DNA of 8,104 nt from positions 1 through 8,104 of the forward strand of contig JAPYWY010000067.1 of the NCBI GenBank assembly GCA_028276125.1. The letters are read 5' to 3'. Position 1 is the first letter of the stretch. Every line of letters starts with the position of its first letter. A program made the position numbers and the translations under genes. Origin of the DNA: Pseudothermotoga sp. (GTDB taxonomy: Bacteria > Thermotogota > Thermotogae > Thermotogales > DSM-5069). Positions 1-6,716 of the stretch are shown here, piece by piece. Below the pieces are notes generated by a model, which did no database searches, had not been told where the DNA came from, and saw only the letters and a program-made list of their open reading frames with translations.

Positions 1-254
1 TGGCGCATCCTGGAGAATCTGAAGAGGAGAACGATTATTTGAAGAAGTTCATACAAAGCAAGCTCGGTTACAGACCACAGCAGGTTCAAATATTCACGCC
101 ATCGCCTGGCACCTTGAGCACTGCAATGTACTACAGTGGGATCGATCCGCTTACGAATGAAGATGTCTTCGTGGAGAGATCTTTGAAGAAAAGAAACTGG
201 ATGAAAGAGAACATCGTTGGCTCCAAGGATACCCGAAGCGAGGACTCCACCTAA
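1..254 (+). CDS. YgiQ-family radical SAM protein, C-terminal fragment (5' end outside window)
   Basis: The frame is open from the left edge (first full codon at 3) to TAA at 252-254, giving 83 visible residues. They begin AHPG and continue through QVQIFTPSPGTLSTAMYYSG and then GIDPLTNEDVFV. This matches the end of YgiQ/UPF0313 radical SAM proteins, where an (A/G)HPG segment is followed by a RPxQVQxFxPxPGTLxTxMYYxGIDP block in the C-terminal DUF3362 region. The radical SAM CxxxCxxC cluster would lie upstream and is not visible. The cellular substrate of the family is not established as far as I know. A TTG at 39-41 could look like a start, but the family match extends upstream of it, so the gene is cut by the window edge. 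The last dozen residues after KENIV look like an unconserved tail. It converges on nadE across a 108-nt gap. Confidence 0.85.
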   Translation, partial: AHPGESEEENDYLKKFIQSKLGYRPQQVQIFTPSPGTLSTAMYYSGIDPLTNEDVFVERSLKKRNWMKENIVGSKDTRSEDST

Positions 255-362
255 CGTGCCACGTATCTGAGATCGCATACCTTGAACAAAACACGAGACA
301 AGTCCTTGCTGAAAAGCACTCTCGGTCGGTGAAGAATTCAGAACAAAGTGAGTTCGATTCGT

Positions 363-2093
363 CTAAATGATCTCTCTAAACTTGTTCGTCGTGGGCATGC
401 GCCAATCTTTGCCGAAAGCTCTGACGGATATCTTCGTTCCTATCGGGGCTTGCTTTCTTTTGTACTCGCTTGTGTGAAGCATCTGCAACACTTTTCCAAC
501 GGTGGATGGATCATAGCCTTTCTGAACTATCTCCTCAGCATCAAGACCTTCTTCAATGCAAAGACGCAGTATACCATCGAGCACATCGTAAGGTGGTAGT
601 TTCTCCTGATCCGTTTGATTGGGTCTCAGCTCGGCCGTCGGTGGTTTGACGAAAACCCGTTGCGGTATTATCTCTCTGCCTTTCCAGTCGTTGTACCAAC
701 GCGCTATTCTGTAGACATCGGTCTTGTAGACATCTTTTATGACGGCGAAACCTCCCGCTGTGTCACCATACAGGGTACAGTAGCCCGTGGCGATCTCACT
801 CTTGTTTCCAGTGGTCAAAACCAACCAACCGAACTTGTTCGAAAGCGACATCAAATAGTTTCCCCTGATGCGCGCTTGAATGTTTTCTTCTGTCGCGTCC
901 CTCGGCATGTTTGAAAACATTGGTTCGAGCGTCTTCAAATAACTTTCGTACACCTCAGTGATGGGTATCGTGAAAGTCTCGATCCCGAGATTTTCGGCCA
1001 GAAGAGAGGCATCCTCGATGTTTTCTTTCGATGTGTACATCGAAGGCATGAGAACACCCTTCACGTTCTCCGCACCGAGTGCTTCGACCGCTATCGCCGC
1101 AACCAAAGAAGAATCCATTCCTCCACTCAGTCCCAGAACCACTTTCTTGAAACCATTCTTTCGCACGTAATCTCTGAGGCCGGTGACGAGAGCCATGAAC
1201 ATCTCTCGTTCTCTTACGAGCGGCTGCGCAATCGAAGGGTTCAACTGTTGTTTCTTTTGTTTTGGTTCATCGAACTGTATAACTTCCACAGGTAAGTTTT
1301 CCATGTACGTGTAACGACGCCGAGGTTCGGTCAAGTTTACTCTAATGTTTTCCTCGAGATCGACGTCCACCGTGATCAGATCTTCCTCGAAGGATTTCGA
1401 CCGTGCGAGCAACCGGCCATTCGCATCGCAAACGAAACTTGATCCATCGAAAACGAGTTCATCCTGTCCACCGACCATGTTGCAATAAGCTATCGCTACA
1501 TGGTATTCGTACGCCTTCATCGATACGTACGACTCTCTGAATCTCGGCTTCCCGACACAATAGGGAGAAGCTGAGATGTTCACGACAAGCTGTGATCCAA
1601 ATCCGTTGACCAACGAAGCGAGGGGCTCAGCAGGGCTCCAGATATCTTCACATATGGTCAGTCCCACCTTGGCAGAACCGAATTTCAGCACAAGCAGTTT
1701 GTCACCGGCTCGAAAGTATCTTTTTTCATCAAACACGCTGTAGTTGGGAAGGAAGATCTTTCTGTAGATACCCTTCACCTTTCCATCGTACACCACTGCG
1801 GCGGCGTTGTACAAGTCTTCGTCGAAGTCTATGAAACCTACGATGGATACAACCTTCTTGTTGGATGTGCTCTCGGCGAACTCCTCCAGTGCTTTGCGAT
1901 TGGCCTTCAAGAAAGAGATTCTGAAAGAAAGATCCTCGGGAGGATAACCTGGGATGAACAACTCGGGTATGAGCAGCAAATCACTCTGCAGGGCGTGAGC
2001 CTGTTCGAGTGCAAGCTTTGCCTTGCGAACGTTGCCCTCGAAGTCTCCAACGGTCGAATTAAGTTGTGCAAGAGTGAGCCTAATTCTCTTCAT
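363..2093 (-). CDS. nadE: Glutamine-dependent NAD+ synthetase
   Basis: This is a complete 576-residue cytosolic enzyme that makes NAD+ from deamido-NAD+ (nicotinate adenine dinucleotide), ATP and glutamine, the last step of NAD synthesis. The N-terminal nitrilase-fold glutaminase domain (about 1-270) carries the expected Glu-Lys-Cys triad: E44 in IPELFIPGYPPEDL, K112 in YRKIFLPNYSVFDEKRYF and C148 in LTICEDIW. The C-terminal synthetase domain (about 290-576) has the ATP-pyrophosphatase loop SGGMDS at 323-328 and TTGNKSE at 427-433. The length equals what I recall for the T. maritima two-domain enzyme, so no truncation is apparent. The ATG at 2091-2093 is preceded by GGTGATC (2098-2104), a good ribosome-binding site. 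The gene is transcribed divergently from the UPF0173 gene and appears monocistronic within the window. I do not see an obvious intrinsic terminator after its TAG. Confidence 0.97.
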   Translation of the reverse strand: MKRIRLTLAQLNSTVGDFEGNVRKAKLALEQAHALQSDLLLIPELFIPGYPPEDLSFRISFLKANRKALEEFAESTSNKKVVSIVGFIDFDEDLYNAAAVVYDGKVKGIYRKIFLPNYSVFDEKRYFRAGDKLLVLKFGSAKVGLTICEDIWSPAEPLASLVNGFGSQLVVNISASPYCVGKPRFRESYVSMKAYEYHVAIAYCNMVGGQDELVFDGSSFVCDANGRLLARSKSFEEDLITVDVDLEENIRVNLTEPRRRYTYMENLPVEVIQFDEPKQKKQQLNPSIAQPLVREREMFMALVTGLRDYVRKNGFKKVVLGLSGGMDSSLVAAIAVEALGAENVKGVLMPSMYTSKENIEDASLLAENLGIETFTIPITEVYESYLKTLEPMFSNMPRDATEENIQARIRGNYLMSLSNKFGWLVLTTGNKSEIATGYCTLYGDTAGGFAVIKDVYKTDVYRIARWYNDWKGREIIPQRVFVKPPTAELRPNQTDQEKLPPYDVLDGILRLCIEEGLDAEEIVQKGYDPSTVGKVLQMLHTSEYKRKQAPIGTKISVRAFGKDWRMPTTNKFREII

Positions 2094-2097
2094 GTTC

Positions 2098-2120
2098 GAT
2101 CACCAAAACGAATGATATCA
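2098..2120 (-). promoter_or_regulatory. Probable nadE promoter (extended -10) and short leader
   Basis: Read on the minus strand, TGATATCAT (2112-2120) fits an extended -10 element, TGn followed by TATCAT, which matches TATAAT at five of six positions. A weak -35-like TTGCTC lies at 2133-2138 with a short 15-nt spacer, so the extended TG probably compensates. Transcription would start near 2105, directly ahead of the GGTGATC ribosome-binding site, leaving a leader of only about a dozen nucleotides before the ATG. The element includes the 8-bp palindrome TGATATCA (2113-2120). This is motif reading only; no transcript data were used. Confidence 0.5.
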
Positions 2121-2140
2121 CACCCTTGAGATGAGCAACA

Positions 2141-2149
2141 TGCTAAAAT
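2141..2149 (+). promoter_or_regulatory. Probable extended -10 promoter of the UPF0173-to-galK operon
   Basis: TGCTAAAAT (2141-2149) matches TGn plus TAAAAT, an extended -10 box with one mismatch to TATAAT. The TTGAG at 2126-2130 sits too close (12 nt) to act as a normal -35, and nothing TTGACA-like is seen at 17 nt. Initiation would fall near 2156, almost at the ribosome-binding site of the GTG start at 2170, giving a leader of about 14 nt. If correct, the in-frame ATG at 2131 lies upstream of the transcript and cannot be the start codon. Confidence 0.5.
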
Positions 2150-2155
2150 TGATGC

Positions 2156-2164
2156 AGGAGGTGG
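2156..2164 (+). promoter_or_regulatory. Strong ribosome-binding site fixing the GTG start of the UPF0173 gene
   Basis: AGGAGGTGG at 2156-2164 is a near-perfect Shine-Dalgarno match, five nucleotides before the GTG at 2170. The longer in-frame ATG start at 2131 has no comparable site and would add 13 residues that the family lacks. Confidence 0.85.
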
Positions 2165-2169
2165 TTCCA

Positions 2170-2853
2170 GTGAAAGTGAGATATTTGGGTCACGCAGCTG
2201 TGTTGATCTTCCATAAAGATAAGAGAATCATCATCGATCCTTTCATCACGAACAATCCGCAGGCACCGATCAAGCTTCAAGACATTCCGAAGATCGATTA
2301 CATACTCGTGACGCACGGACATGCAGATCATTTGGGGGACACCGTGGCTCTGGCAAAGCGCGACGGTTCGACGGTGATAGCAAATTTTGAGCTCTGCAGT
2401 TACATTTCGAGGCATGGTATCAGCACCCATCCGATGCACATAGGTGGCAAATACGTTTTTGATTTTGGTAGTGTGAAGTTGACGCCGGCGCTCCATGGTT
2501 CGAGTATCGTGGAGGAAGATCTGCCAGTGTATGCAGGAAATCCATGTGGCTTCTTGATCGAGATCGATGGTAAAAAGATTTACCATGCCGGAGACACCGG
2601 ATTGACCAAGGATATGGAGCTTTTGAGAAGAGAGAACATCGATTTGGCGTTTTTACCAATAGGGGGAAACTTCGTTATGGACCTCTGGGATGCGGTTGAA
2701 GCGGTGAAGATGATACAACCTCGCTTGGTCGTACCGATGCACTACGACACTTGGCCTGTGATCAAATCCGATCCCGGAAAGTTCAAAGAAGAAGTCGAGA
2801 AACTGAACGTGAAATGCGCCATCATGAAACCCGGGGACGAGCTTGAACTGTGA
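2170..2853 (+). CDS. UPF0173 metal-dependent hydrolase (metallo-beta-lactamase fold)
   Basis: Starting at the GTG the protein has 227 residues and begins MKVRYLGHAAVLI, the usual N-terminus of UPF0173 proteins; T. maritima TM_1162 is about the same size. The metal-binding motif HGHADH is at 49-54. Further likely ligands are H109 (ALHG), D142 in YHAGDTG (138-144) and H191 in VPMHY. IDPFITNNP (22-30) and FLPIGGNFVMD (161-171) are also typical of the family. It should be a soluble, probably dinuclear metal hydrolase related to UlaG-like lactonases. The physiological substrate of UPF0173 is not known to me, so the reaction is left open. It is the first gene of a rightward run ending with galK; its TGA is followed 10 nt later by the next start. 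A link to sugar-phosphate chemistry is possible from context only. Confidence 0.93.
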   Translation: MKVRYLGHAAVLIFHKDKRIIIDPFITNNPQAPIKLQDIPKIDYILVTHGHADHLGDTVALAKRDGSTVIANFELCSYISRHGISTHPMHIGGKYVFDFGSVKLTPALHGSSIVEEDLPVYAGNPCGFLIEIDGKKIYHAGDTGLTKDMELLRRENIDLAFLPIGGNFVMDLWDAVEAVKMIQPRLVVPMHYDTWPVIKSDPGKFKEEVEKLNVKCAIMKPGDELEL

Positions 2854-2855
2854 GG
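2852..2855 (+). promoter_or_regulatory. Ribosome-binding site overlapping the upstream stop, supports start at 2864
   Basis: GAGG at 2852-2855 overlaps the TGA of the hydrolase gene. It lies 8 nt before the ATG at 2864 and only 2 nt before the alternative ATG at 2858. The former spacing is normal and the latter too short. The overlap implies translational coupling of the two genes. Confidence 0.6.
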
Positions 2856-2863
2856 CGATGTAC

Positions 2864-3619
2864 ATGCGTCTCACGATCGTCTTCCTATTGTGTGTGTCGA
2901 GTGTGGTTTTGGGGATGATCTACTACACGCCCGTTGGAAAAGTACTGCCCAACGAGTTGTACGAATGGGTGGGCACTAAGTCGGCCAACTTCCAGTACAT
3001 GGTCCTGAGCTACGAGCCGGACCTCGTCTTGCTTATGAAAGGCTGGATCTTCTCACCCGTCTCGGTACCTGGGCAGGAGGAGTATGTCTTCAAGATCGTC
3101 ATAGAATCGGACGACTTCACACACGAAATCCGCCTGAGCGGAGAGAGGAGCGGTATATACGTCTACATGCCCCAGCATCTCTTTGTATTACCATCGAACA
3201 CAAGATCTTTGAATCTGAACGGCTTCGTCGTAGAGATTCCAAAAAGGTGCACTTTCTCAACCAAGCAACTACCGCGCGGAGGCATGGAACCTGGTGTTCG
3301 TGTACTGGATGAGTCGATGAGAGAAACACATGTTTTTGAAAGTGGTCAGAAGGTCTTTCTGAGGGTTGATGCGGGTCAAAAGAACACCGGTGGATATTCT
3401 GTAAAAATTGACGAAGTGAGATTTGCTGGTAGAACAATCTTTGTAAGGGCACATGTTGAATCGCCAGAGCCAGGTGCGATGGTTACACAAGCGATAACGT
3501 ACCCCGCGGCTCTGATCGAGATTCAAAAACAACTGGAGCCTGGTTCCTACGTGGTCAAATGTGTCCTGATCGATAGAAACGTGGAGCAAACGTTCGAAGT
3601 TGAATTCGAGGTGCGTTGA
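2864..3619 (+). CDS. Exported or membrane-anchored protein with a PrcB C-terminal-like domain
   Basis: From the ATG at 2864 the protein has 251 residues; starting at 2858 would add only two. Residues 3-20 (LTIVFLLCVSSVVLGMIY) form one hydrophobic segment after a single Arg. It fits an uncleaved anchor or a signal peptide, and the Cys within it lacks the small residue of a lipobox. No other membrane span is visible. Residues about 163-220 hold KVFLRVDAGQKNTGGYSVKI, an EVRFAGRTIFVRAHVESPEPG stretch, and MVTQAITYPAALIEI. This pattern (TGGYS, then a beta strand, SPxPG, and VTQAxTYP) matches the PrcB C-terminal domain, named from the accessory protein of a Treponema protease complex. The N-terminal half (25-150) is beta-rich and unrecognised. 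The role here is unknown; an extracytoplasmic binding or protease-regulating function is inference. The gene sits between the UPF0173 gene (10-nt gap) and the next gene (3-nt gap). Confidence 0.75.
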   Translation: MRLTIVFLLCVSSVVLGMIYYTPVGKVLPNELYEWVGTKSANFQYMVLSYEPDLVLLMKGWIFSPVSVPGQEEYVFKIVIESDDFTHEIRLSGERSGIYVYMPQHLFVLPSNTRSLNLNGFVVEIPKRCTFSTKQLPRGGMEPGVRVLDESMRETHVFESGQKVFLRVDAGQKNTGGYSVKIDEVRFAGRTIFVRAHVESPEPGAMVTQAITYPAALIEIQKQLEPGSYVVKCVLIDRNVEQTFEVEFEVR

Positions 3620-3622
3620 GAC

Positions 3623-4669
3623 GTGAAAGTGCTGGACAACGAAGTATCGAAATTTTTCGAAAATCCATTACAGGATGCCGGTTTTTCGCTCAAGAAGATC
3701 GATTCAAAAAACGCTGTCGTGGTGAAACTCAGAAGAAGCGATGAAAAACCATTCGAGATCTTGAGATGCAACAGAATATCGTGCTGGTCCTTCTCTGAAC
3801 GATCTCTCAAACACGTCTTCATGGAGAACGACACATTAGTTGGTTTCGCAGGCTTTGAAGAAGTTCGGATCGAAGAAGACGCTGAGCAGGTGGCTGTTTT
3901 TGCGAAGCCACTCGTTGAGGCCTTCATAGTTATCGTTCGAGGCCCCGACAAGCTGAACATGCTCAAGGCTTTCTACGAAGTCCTGTGGAACGAGTGCAAT
4001 TTCCCCACAAAGATACCAAAGTCTTTGCTGATGGAGGATTCCTTCGACGAAACGCTCGACCGGCGGAGTGCTTTTTTACTGCTTTCTTCAAACGAAGAGG
4101 ACGAGGTGAAAAGATACCTAAAGAAGGGCGTCAGAGTCGCTGTAAAGCTGGAGAGTTGGGGAGAACTTCAAAGGTTCTACAACGTAGGGGTTCGGTGTTT
4201 TCTTCTGAACGACTTCAAAGATGAGTATCGCGAGAGATACGCCGACTGTTTCTTCATCTTGCAAAAAGCTAATGTTGCTTCTGCTCTCGCAAGGGTCGAC
4301 GGATTGATCGTCAATGTCAAAGAATTTTCTCTGGAGGAGATCGTCCTTGCAAGTTTGGTGAACCGCTTGTTGCCTCTGTACGTGTCCGTAGAAAGGTTCG
4401 ATTCGAAGCTGTTGGACGTACTGGGTTTCGGCGCGTTTGGCTGGCGAAGATGTACGAATTCCATCTTCACCAGAATCGAACGGGAACGAGAAAGGATATA
4501 TGAAATCTCTTACGTGAGTGAATCCAACGTTCCTGGACGTGTGTGGATCGACGTTTCGAAAGATTCTCCGGAATGGTTCTTTGAGCAGAGCGAGACAAGA
4601 TTGAGAAAACAAACAGTAGAGAGAGAAGATGGTAGATACTTTCATTTTTACCGGGAAGGAGTATCGTGA
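3623..4669 (+). CDS. Protein of unknown function, 348 residues
   Basis: I do not recognise this protein. The GTG at 3623 is preceded by GAGGTG (3608-3613, inside the previous gene) at a 9-nt spacing, and the ORF fills the space exactly: a 3-nt gap before it and a 1-nt stop/start overlap with galT. It is soluble, charged, with no signal peptide or membrane span. The N-terminal part (1-135) shows no motif. The middle shows short hydrophobic strands at about 150-156, 170-176, 189-196, 208-213, 226-231 and 250-256, with helix-like charged stretches between. This alternation recalls part of a beta/alpha barrel, ending LGFGAFGWRR (267-276). The C-terminal 70 residues are rich in Arg, Glu and aromatics. 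No catalytic signature could be named. Its place in the operon makes it a real gene; a role connected to galactose use is only suggested by position. Confidence 0.85.
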   Translation: MKVLDNEVSKFFENPLQDAGFSLKKIDSKNAVVVKLRRSDEKPFEILRCNRISCWSFSERSLKHVFMENDTLVGFAGFEEVRIEEDAEQVAVFAKPLVEAFIVIVRGPDKLNMLKAFYEVLWNECNFPTKIPKSLLMEDSFDETLDRRSAFLLLSSNEEDEVKRYLKKGVRVAVKLESWGELQRFYNVGVRCFLLNDFKDEYRERYADCFFILQKANVASALARVDGLIVNVKEFSLEEIVLASLVNRLLPLYVSVERFDSKLLDVLGFGAFGWRRCTNSIFTRIERERERIYEISYVSESNVPGRVWIDVSKDSPEWFFEQSETRLRKQTVEREDGRYFHFYREGVS

Positions 4670-5628
4670 TGCTTGAGCTCAGGTACAATCCCCTCACGGA
4701 CGAGTGGATCATCGTTTCTGCTGAAACACAGAAAAGGCCCGTTCAACCCTCGCAGCAAAGCTGTCCCATATGCGTCGGTGGTGTCGAGCTACCTGAAGAA
4801 TACGACCTGGTCAGTTTCGAAAACAGATTTCCAGCGTTGAAGCGGAATCCCCCACAAGTTTCATCTGAATCGGACATCTTTATGAAAGAACGTTCCTTCG
4901 GTATCTGCGAGGTTGTGGTTTACACTTCCAAACACGACGTTGCCTTGCCAGGCATGCCTTTGAGACAGATAGAAAAGCTCGTGGAAATGTGGGTCGACAG
5001 AACCGTGGAACTCTTCTCTCACGAGTTCGTTGAGTACGTGTTCATCTTCGAGAACAGGGGTAAAGAAGTGGGAGCGAGTCTATCTCATCCACACGGTCAG
5101 ATCTACGCCTTTCCTTTCTTACCCAAGCGAATCCTCGCCAAAGTTGAAGCCTTCTCGAAATGGCATGCGCAAAGAGGATCCTGTCCCGTGTGCGATGTTG
5201 TCGCCGAGGAAGTCAAAATCAAGAAGCGGGTTGTCTTCGAGACCGGCTCGTTCGTTTCACTGGTACCTTTCTATGCTCGCTTTCCCTTCGAGGTTCACGT
5301 TTATCCAAAAAGACATGTTACGAGTCTGCCAGAACTCACGAGCCAAGAGAGAGCTGAGTTGGCGAAACATCTCAAGATCATCACCTTGAAATATGACGGA
5401 CTTTATGGTCAAGAGTTTCCCTACATGATGATGTTTTTCCAAGCGCCGATGAAGAGGTTGGACGCAGAACTGTTTCATCTTCACGTCGAGTTCAACCCAC
5501 CCAAGAGGGACAAGGACAAGATCAAGTGGATGGCAAGTGTGGAAACGGGAACCTGGGCGTTCATAAACCCGATGGTTCCCGAACAGGCTGCGGAGATGCT
5601 TAGGAAGGTCGAGGTGAACGAGCTGTGA
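4669..5628 (+). CDS. galT: Galactose-1-phosphate uridylyltransferase
   Basis: This is the Leloir enzyme exchanging galactose-1-phosphate with UDP-glucose to give UDP-galactose and glucose-1-phosphate. It is cytosolic. With ATG at 4669 it has 319 residues, close to the T. maritima enzyme. The active-site HPHGQ is at 140-144, with H142 the expected uridylylated nucleophile and Q144 the helper. C32 and C35 (CPIC), H89 (TSKHDVALPG) and H140 line up with the zinc ligands of E. coli GalT. The HLH at 270-272 corresponds to the second metal-site histidines. A further CPVC (172-175) in the second half is present. GTG at 4666 is an alternative start adding one residue, but AAGGAG (4656-4661) is better spaced (7 nt) for the ATG. 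The ATG shares one base with the upstream TGA and the 3' end overlaps galK by 4 nt, so translation is probably coupled. Confidence 0.97.
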   Translation: MLELRYNPLTDEWIIVSAETQKRPVQPSQQSCPICVGGVELPEEYDLVSFENRFPALKRNPPQVSSESDIFMKERSFGICEVVVYTSKHDVALPGMPLRQIEKLVEMWVDRTVELFSHEFVEYVFIFENRGKEVGASLSHPHGQIYAFPFLPKRILAKVEAFSKWHAQRGSCPVCDVVAEEVKIKKRVVFETGSFVSLVPFYARFPFEVHVYPKRHVTSLPELTSQERAELAKHLKIITLKYDGLYGQEFPYMMMFFQAPMKRLDAELFHLHVEFNPPKRDKDKIKWMASVETGTWAFINPMVPEQAAEMLRKVEVNEL

Positions 5629-6716
5629 CGATCAAGATCAAAGCTCCAGGACGTGTGAACATCATAGGTGAGCACACGGACTACAACGATGGCTTCGTGC
5701 TGCCTTTTGCCATCGACAGGTATGTCGAAGTTGAAGTGAGTCCGTTCAAGAAATTCGTTCTCACATCGAAGCTGTACAACCAAACTGTGGAGGTTGAGAA
5801 GAACGAAAGACGCAGGAGTTGGACCGACTATGTCATGGGTGTTGTCTGGGCGCTCGAGCAGGCAGGCTACCGTGTGGAACCTTTCGAGATGCAAATAGAA
5901 TCAACGCTGCCGACGGGCGCAGGGCTTTCGAGTTCTGCAGCTTTGGAAGTCGCGGCGGCCGTTGCGATCGTCAAGTTGATGGGTCACAGGATTGAGCCAA
6001 AGGATTTGGTTCAAATCTGTGTAAAAGCGGAGAGAGAGTTCGTTGGCGTACGCTGCGGGGTGATGGATCAGTTCACCGCCGTCTTCGCTAAGAAGGATCA
6101 TGCGATTCTGCTTGATACGATGACTATGGACTATGAATACGTTCCGCTGAACTTGAACAACCATGAGTTTGTGCTCATAGATTCCAACGTGAAGCACGAG
6201 TTGGCGTCTTCGGAATACAACAAGAGAAGGATGGAGTGTGAGACGATCCTCAAGACACTCAAGAAGCGATCCTTCAGAGATTTGACGGAGAAAGACATCG
6301 CCTCACTCGACCCGACTTTGCGAAAACGTGCCAAGCATGTTTTGAGCGAGAATGAACGCGTTCTGAAGATGGTGAGCGCTCTCAAAGATAATCGCCCGAT
6401 GCTTGCTGGATGCTACCTTTATGAATCGCACGCGAGCTTGAGAGACCTCTACGAGGTTTCGTGCGACGAGGTTGATTTCATCGTGGGTTATCTGAAAGGC
6501 AGAGCCGGCATCCTGGGAGCCAGGATAGTCGGTGGAGGTTTTGGAGGCAGCGTTCTTGCACTGGTTAGGAAAGGTTTCATTGATTTCAATTTTGAAGATC
6601 TCGACAGAGAGTACAGAAAGCTCTTCGGCAGGAGCATCAAGGTCCTACGCGTGAGCAGCAGCGATGGGGTTCTGTTTTCTCACCTCATATCTCCTGGATC
6701 CGAGAGTGCGACCTGA
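5625..6716 (+). CDS. galK: Galactokinase
   Basis: This GHMP-family kinase phosphorylates galactose with ATP at C1, feeding GalT. The 363-residue protein has the galactokinase signature APGRVNIIGEHTDYNDG at 7-23, the ATP-binding loop LPTGAGLSSSAALE at 95-108, the catalytic-base aspartate D148 in RCGVMDQF with R10 as its likely partner, and the third GHMP motif ILGARIVGGGFGGSV at 296-310. The GTG start at 5625 overlaps galT's stop as GTGA and follows GAGGTGA (5611-5617) at 7 nt. The protein is about 13 residues longer than I recall for T. maritima GalK. The extra tail after SSSDGVL (345-351) is encoded where the gene runs into the opposing permease gene: the last 32 bp overlap its 3' end. The core is intact, so activity is expected. 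Confidence 0.97.
   Translation: MTIKIKAPGRVNIIGEHTDYNDGFVLPFAIDRYVEVEVSPFKKFVLTSKLYNQTVEVEKNERRRSWTDYVMGVVWALEQAGYRVEPFEMQIESTLPTGAGLSSSAALEVAAAVAIVKLMGHRIEPKDLVQICVKAEREFVGVRCGVMDQFTAVFAKKDHAILLDTMTMDYEYVPLNLNNHEFVLIDSNVKHELASSEYNKRRMECETILKTLKKRSFRDLTEKDIASLDPTLRKRAKHVLSENERVLKMVSALKDNRPMLAGCYLYESHASLRDLYEVSCDEVDFIVGYLKGRAGILGARIVGGGFGGSVLALVRKGFIDFNFEDLDREYRKLFGRSIKVLRVSSSDGVLFSHLISPGSESAT

Noticed and set aside
350..362. GTTCGATTC resembling a tRNA T-loop (B box)
   Set aside because: The flanking bases do not form a T-stem and no acceptor, D or anticodon arms can be placed; part of it abuts the nadE end.
615..914. Open frame of 99 codons on the + strand
   Set aside because: It lies antisense inside nadE, has no ribosome-binding site or recognisable motif, and nadE is conserved throughout this stretch.
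2126..2149. TTGAGA plus TAAAAT as a classical -35/-10 pair
   Set aside because: The spacer is only 12 nt, too short for a sigma-70 type promoter; the extended -10 alone is the better reading.
2143..2586. Open frame of 147 codons on the - strand opposite the UPF0173 gene
   Set aside because: The + strand encodes a clear metallo-hydrolase with all motifs; the opposite frame is its shadow, rich in His, Arg and Cys without pattern.
2865..2925. Lipoprotein signal in the PrcB-like protein (Cys at residue 10)
   Set aside because: The residues before the Cys are LL rather than a small residue, and the Cys lies inside the hydrophobic core, so it is not a lipobox.
4118..4645. Open frame of 175 codons on the - strand within the unknown gene
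   Set aside because: The + strand frame has a ribosome-binding site and tight junctions with both neighbours. The antisense frame has a composition typical of a shadow and no motif.
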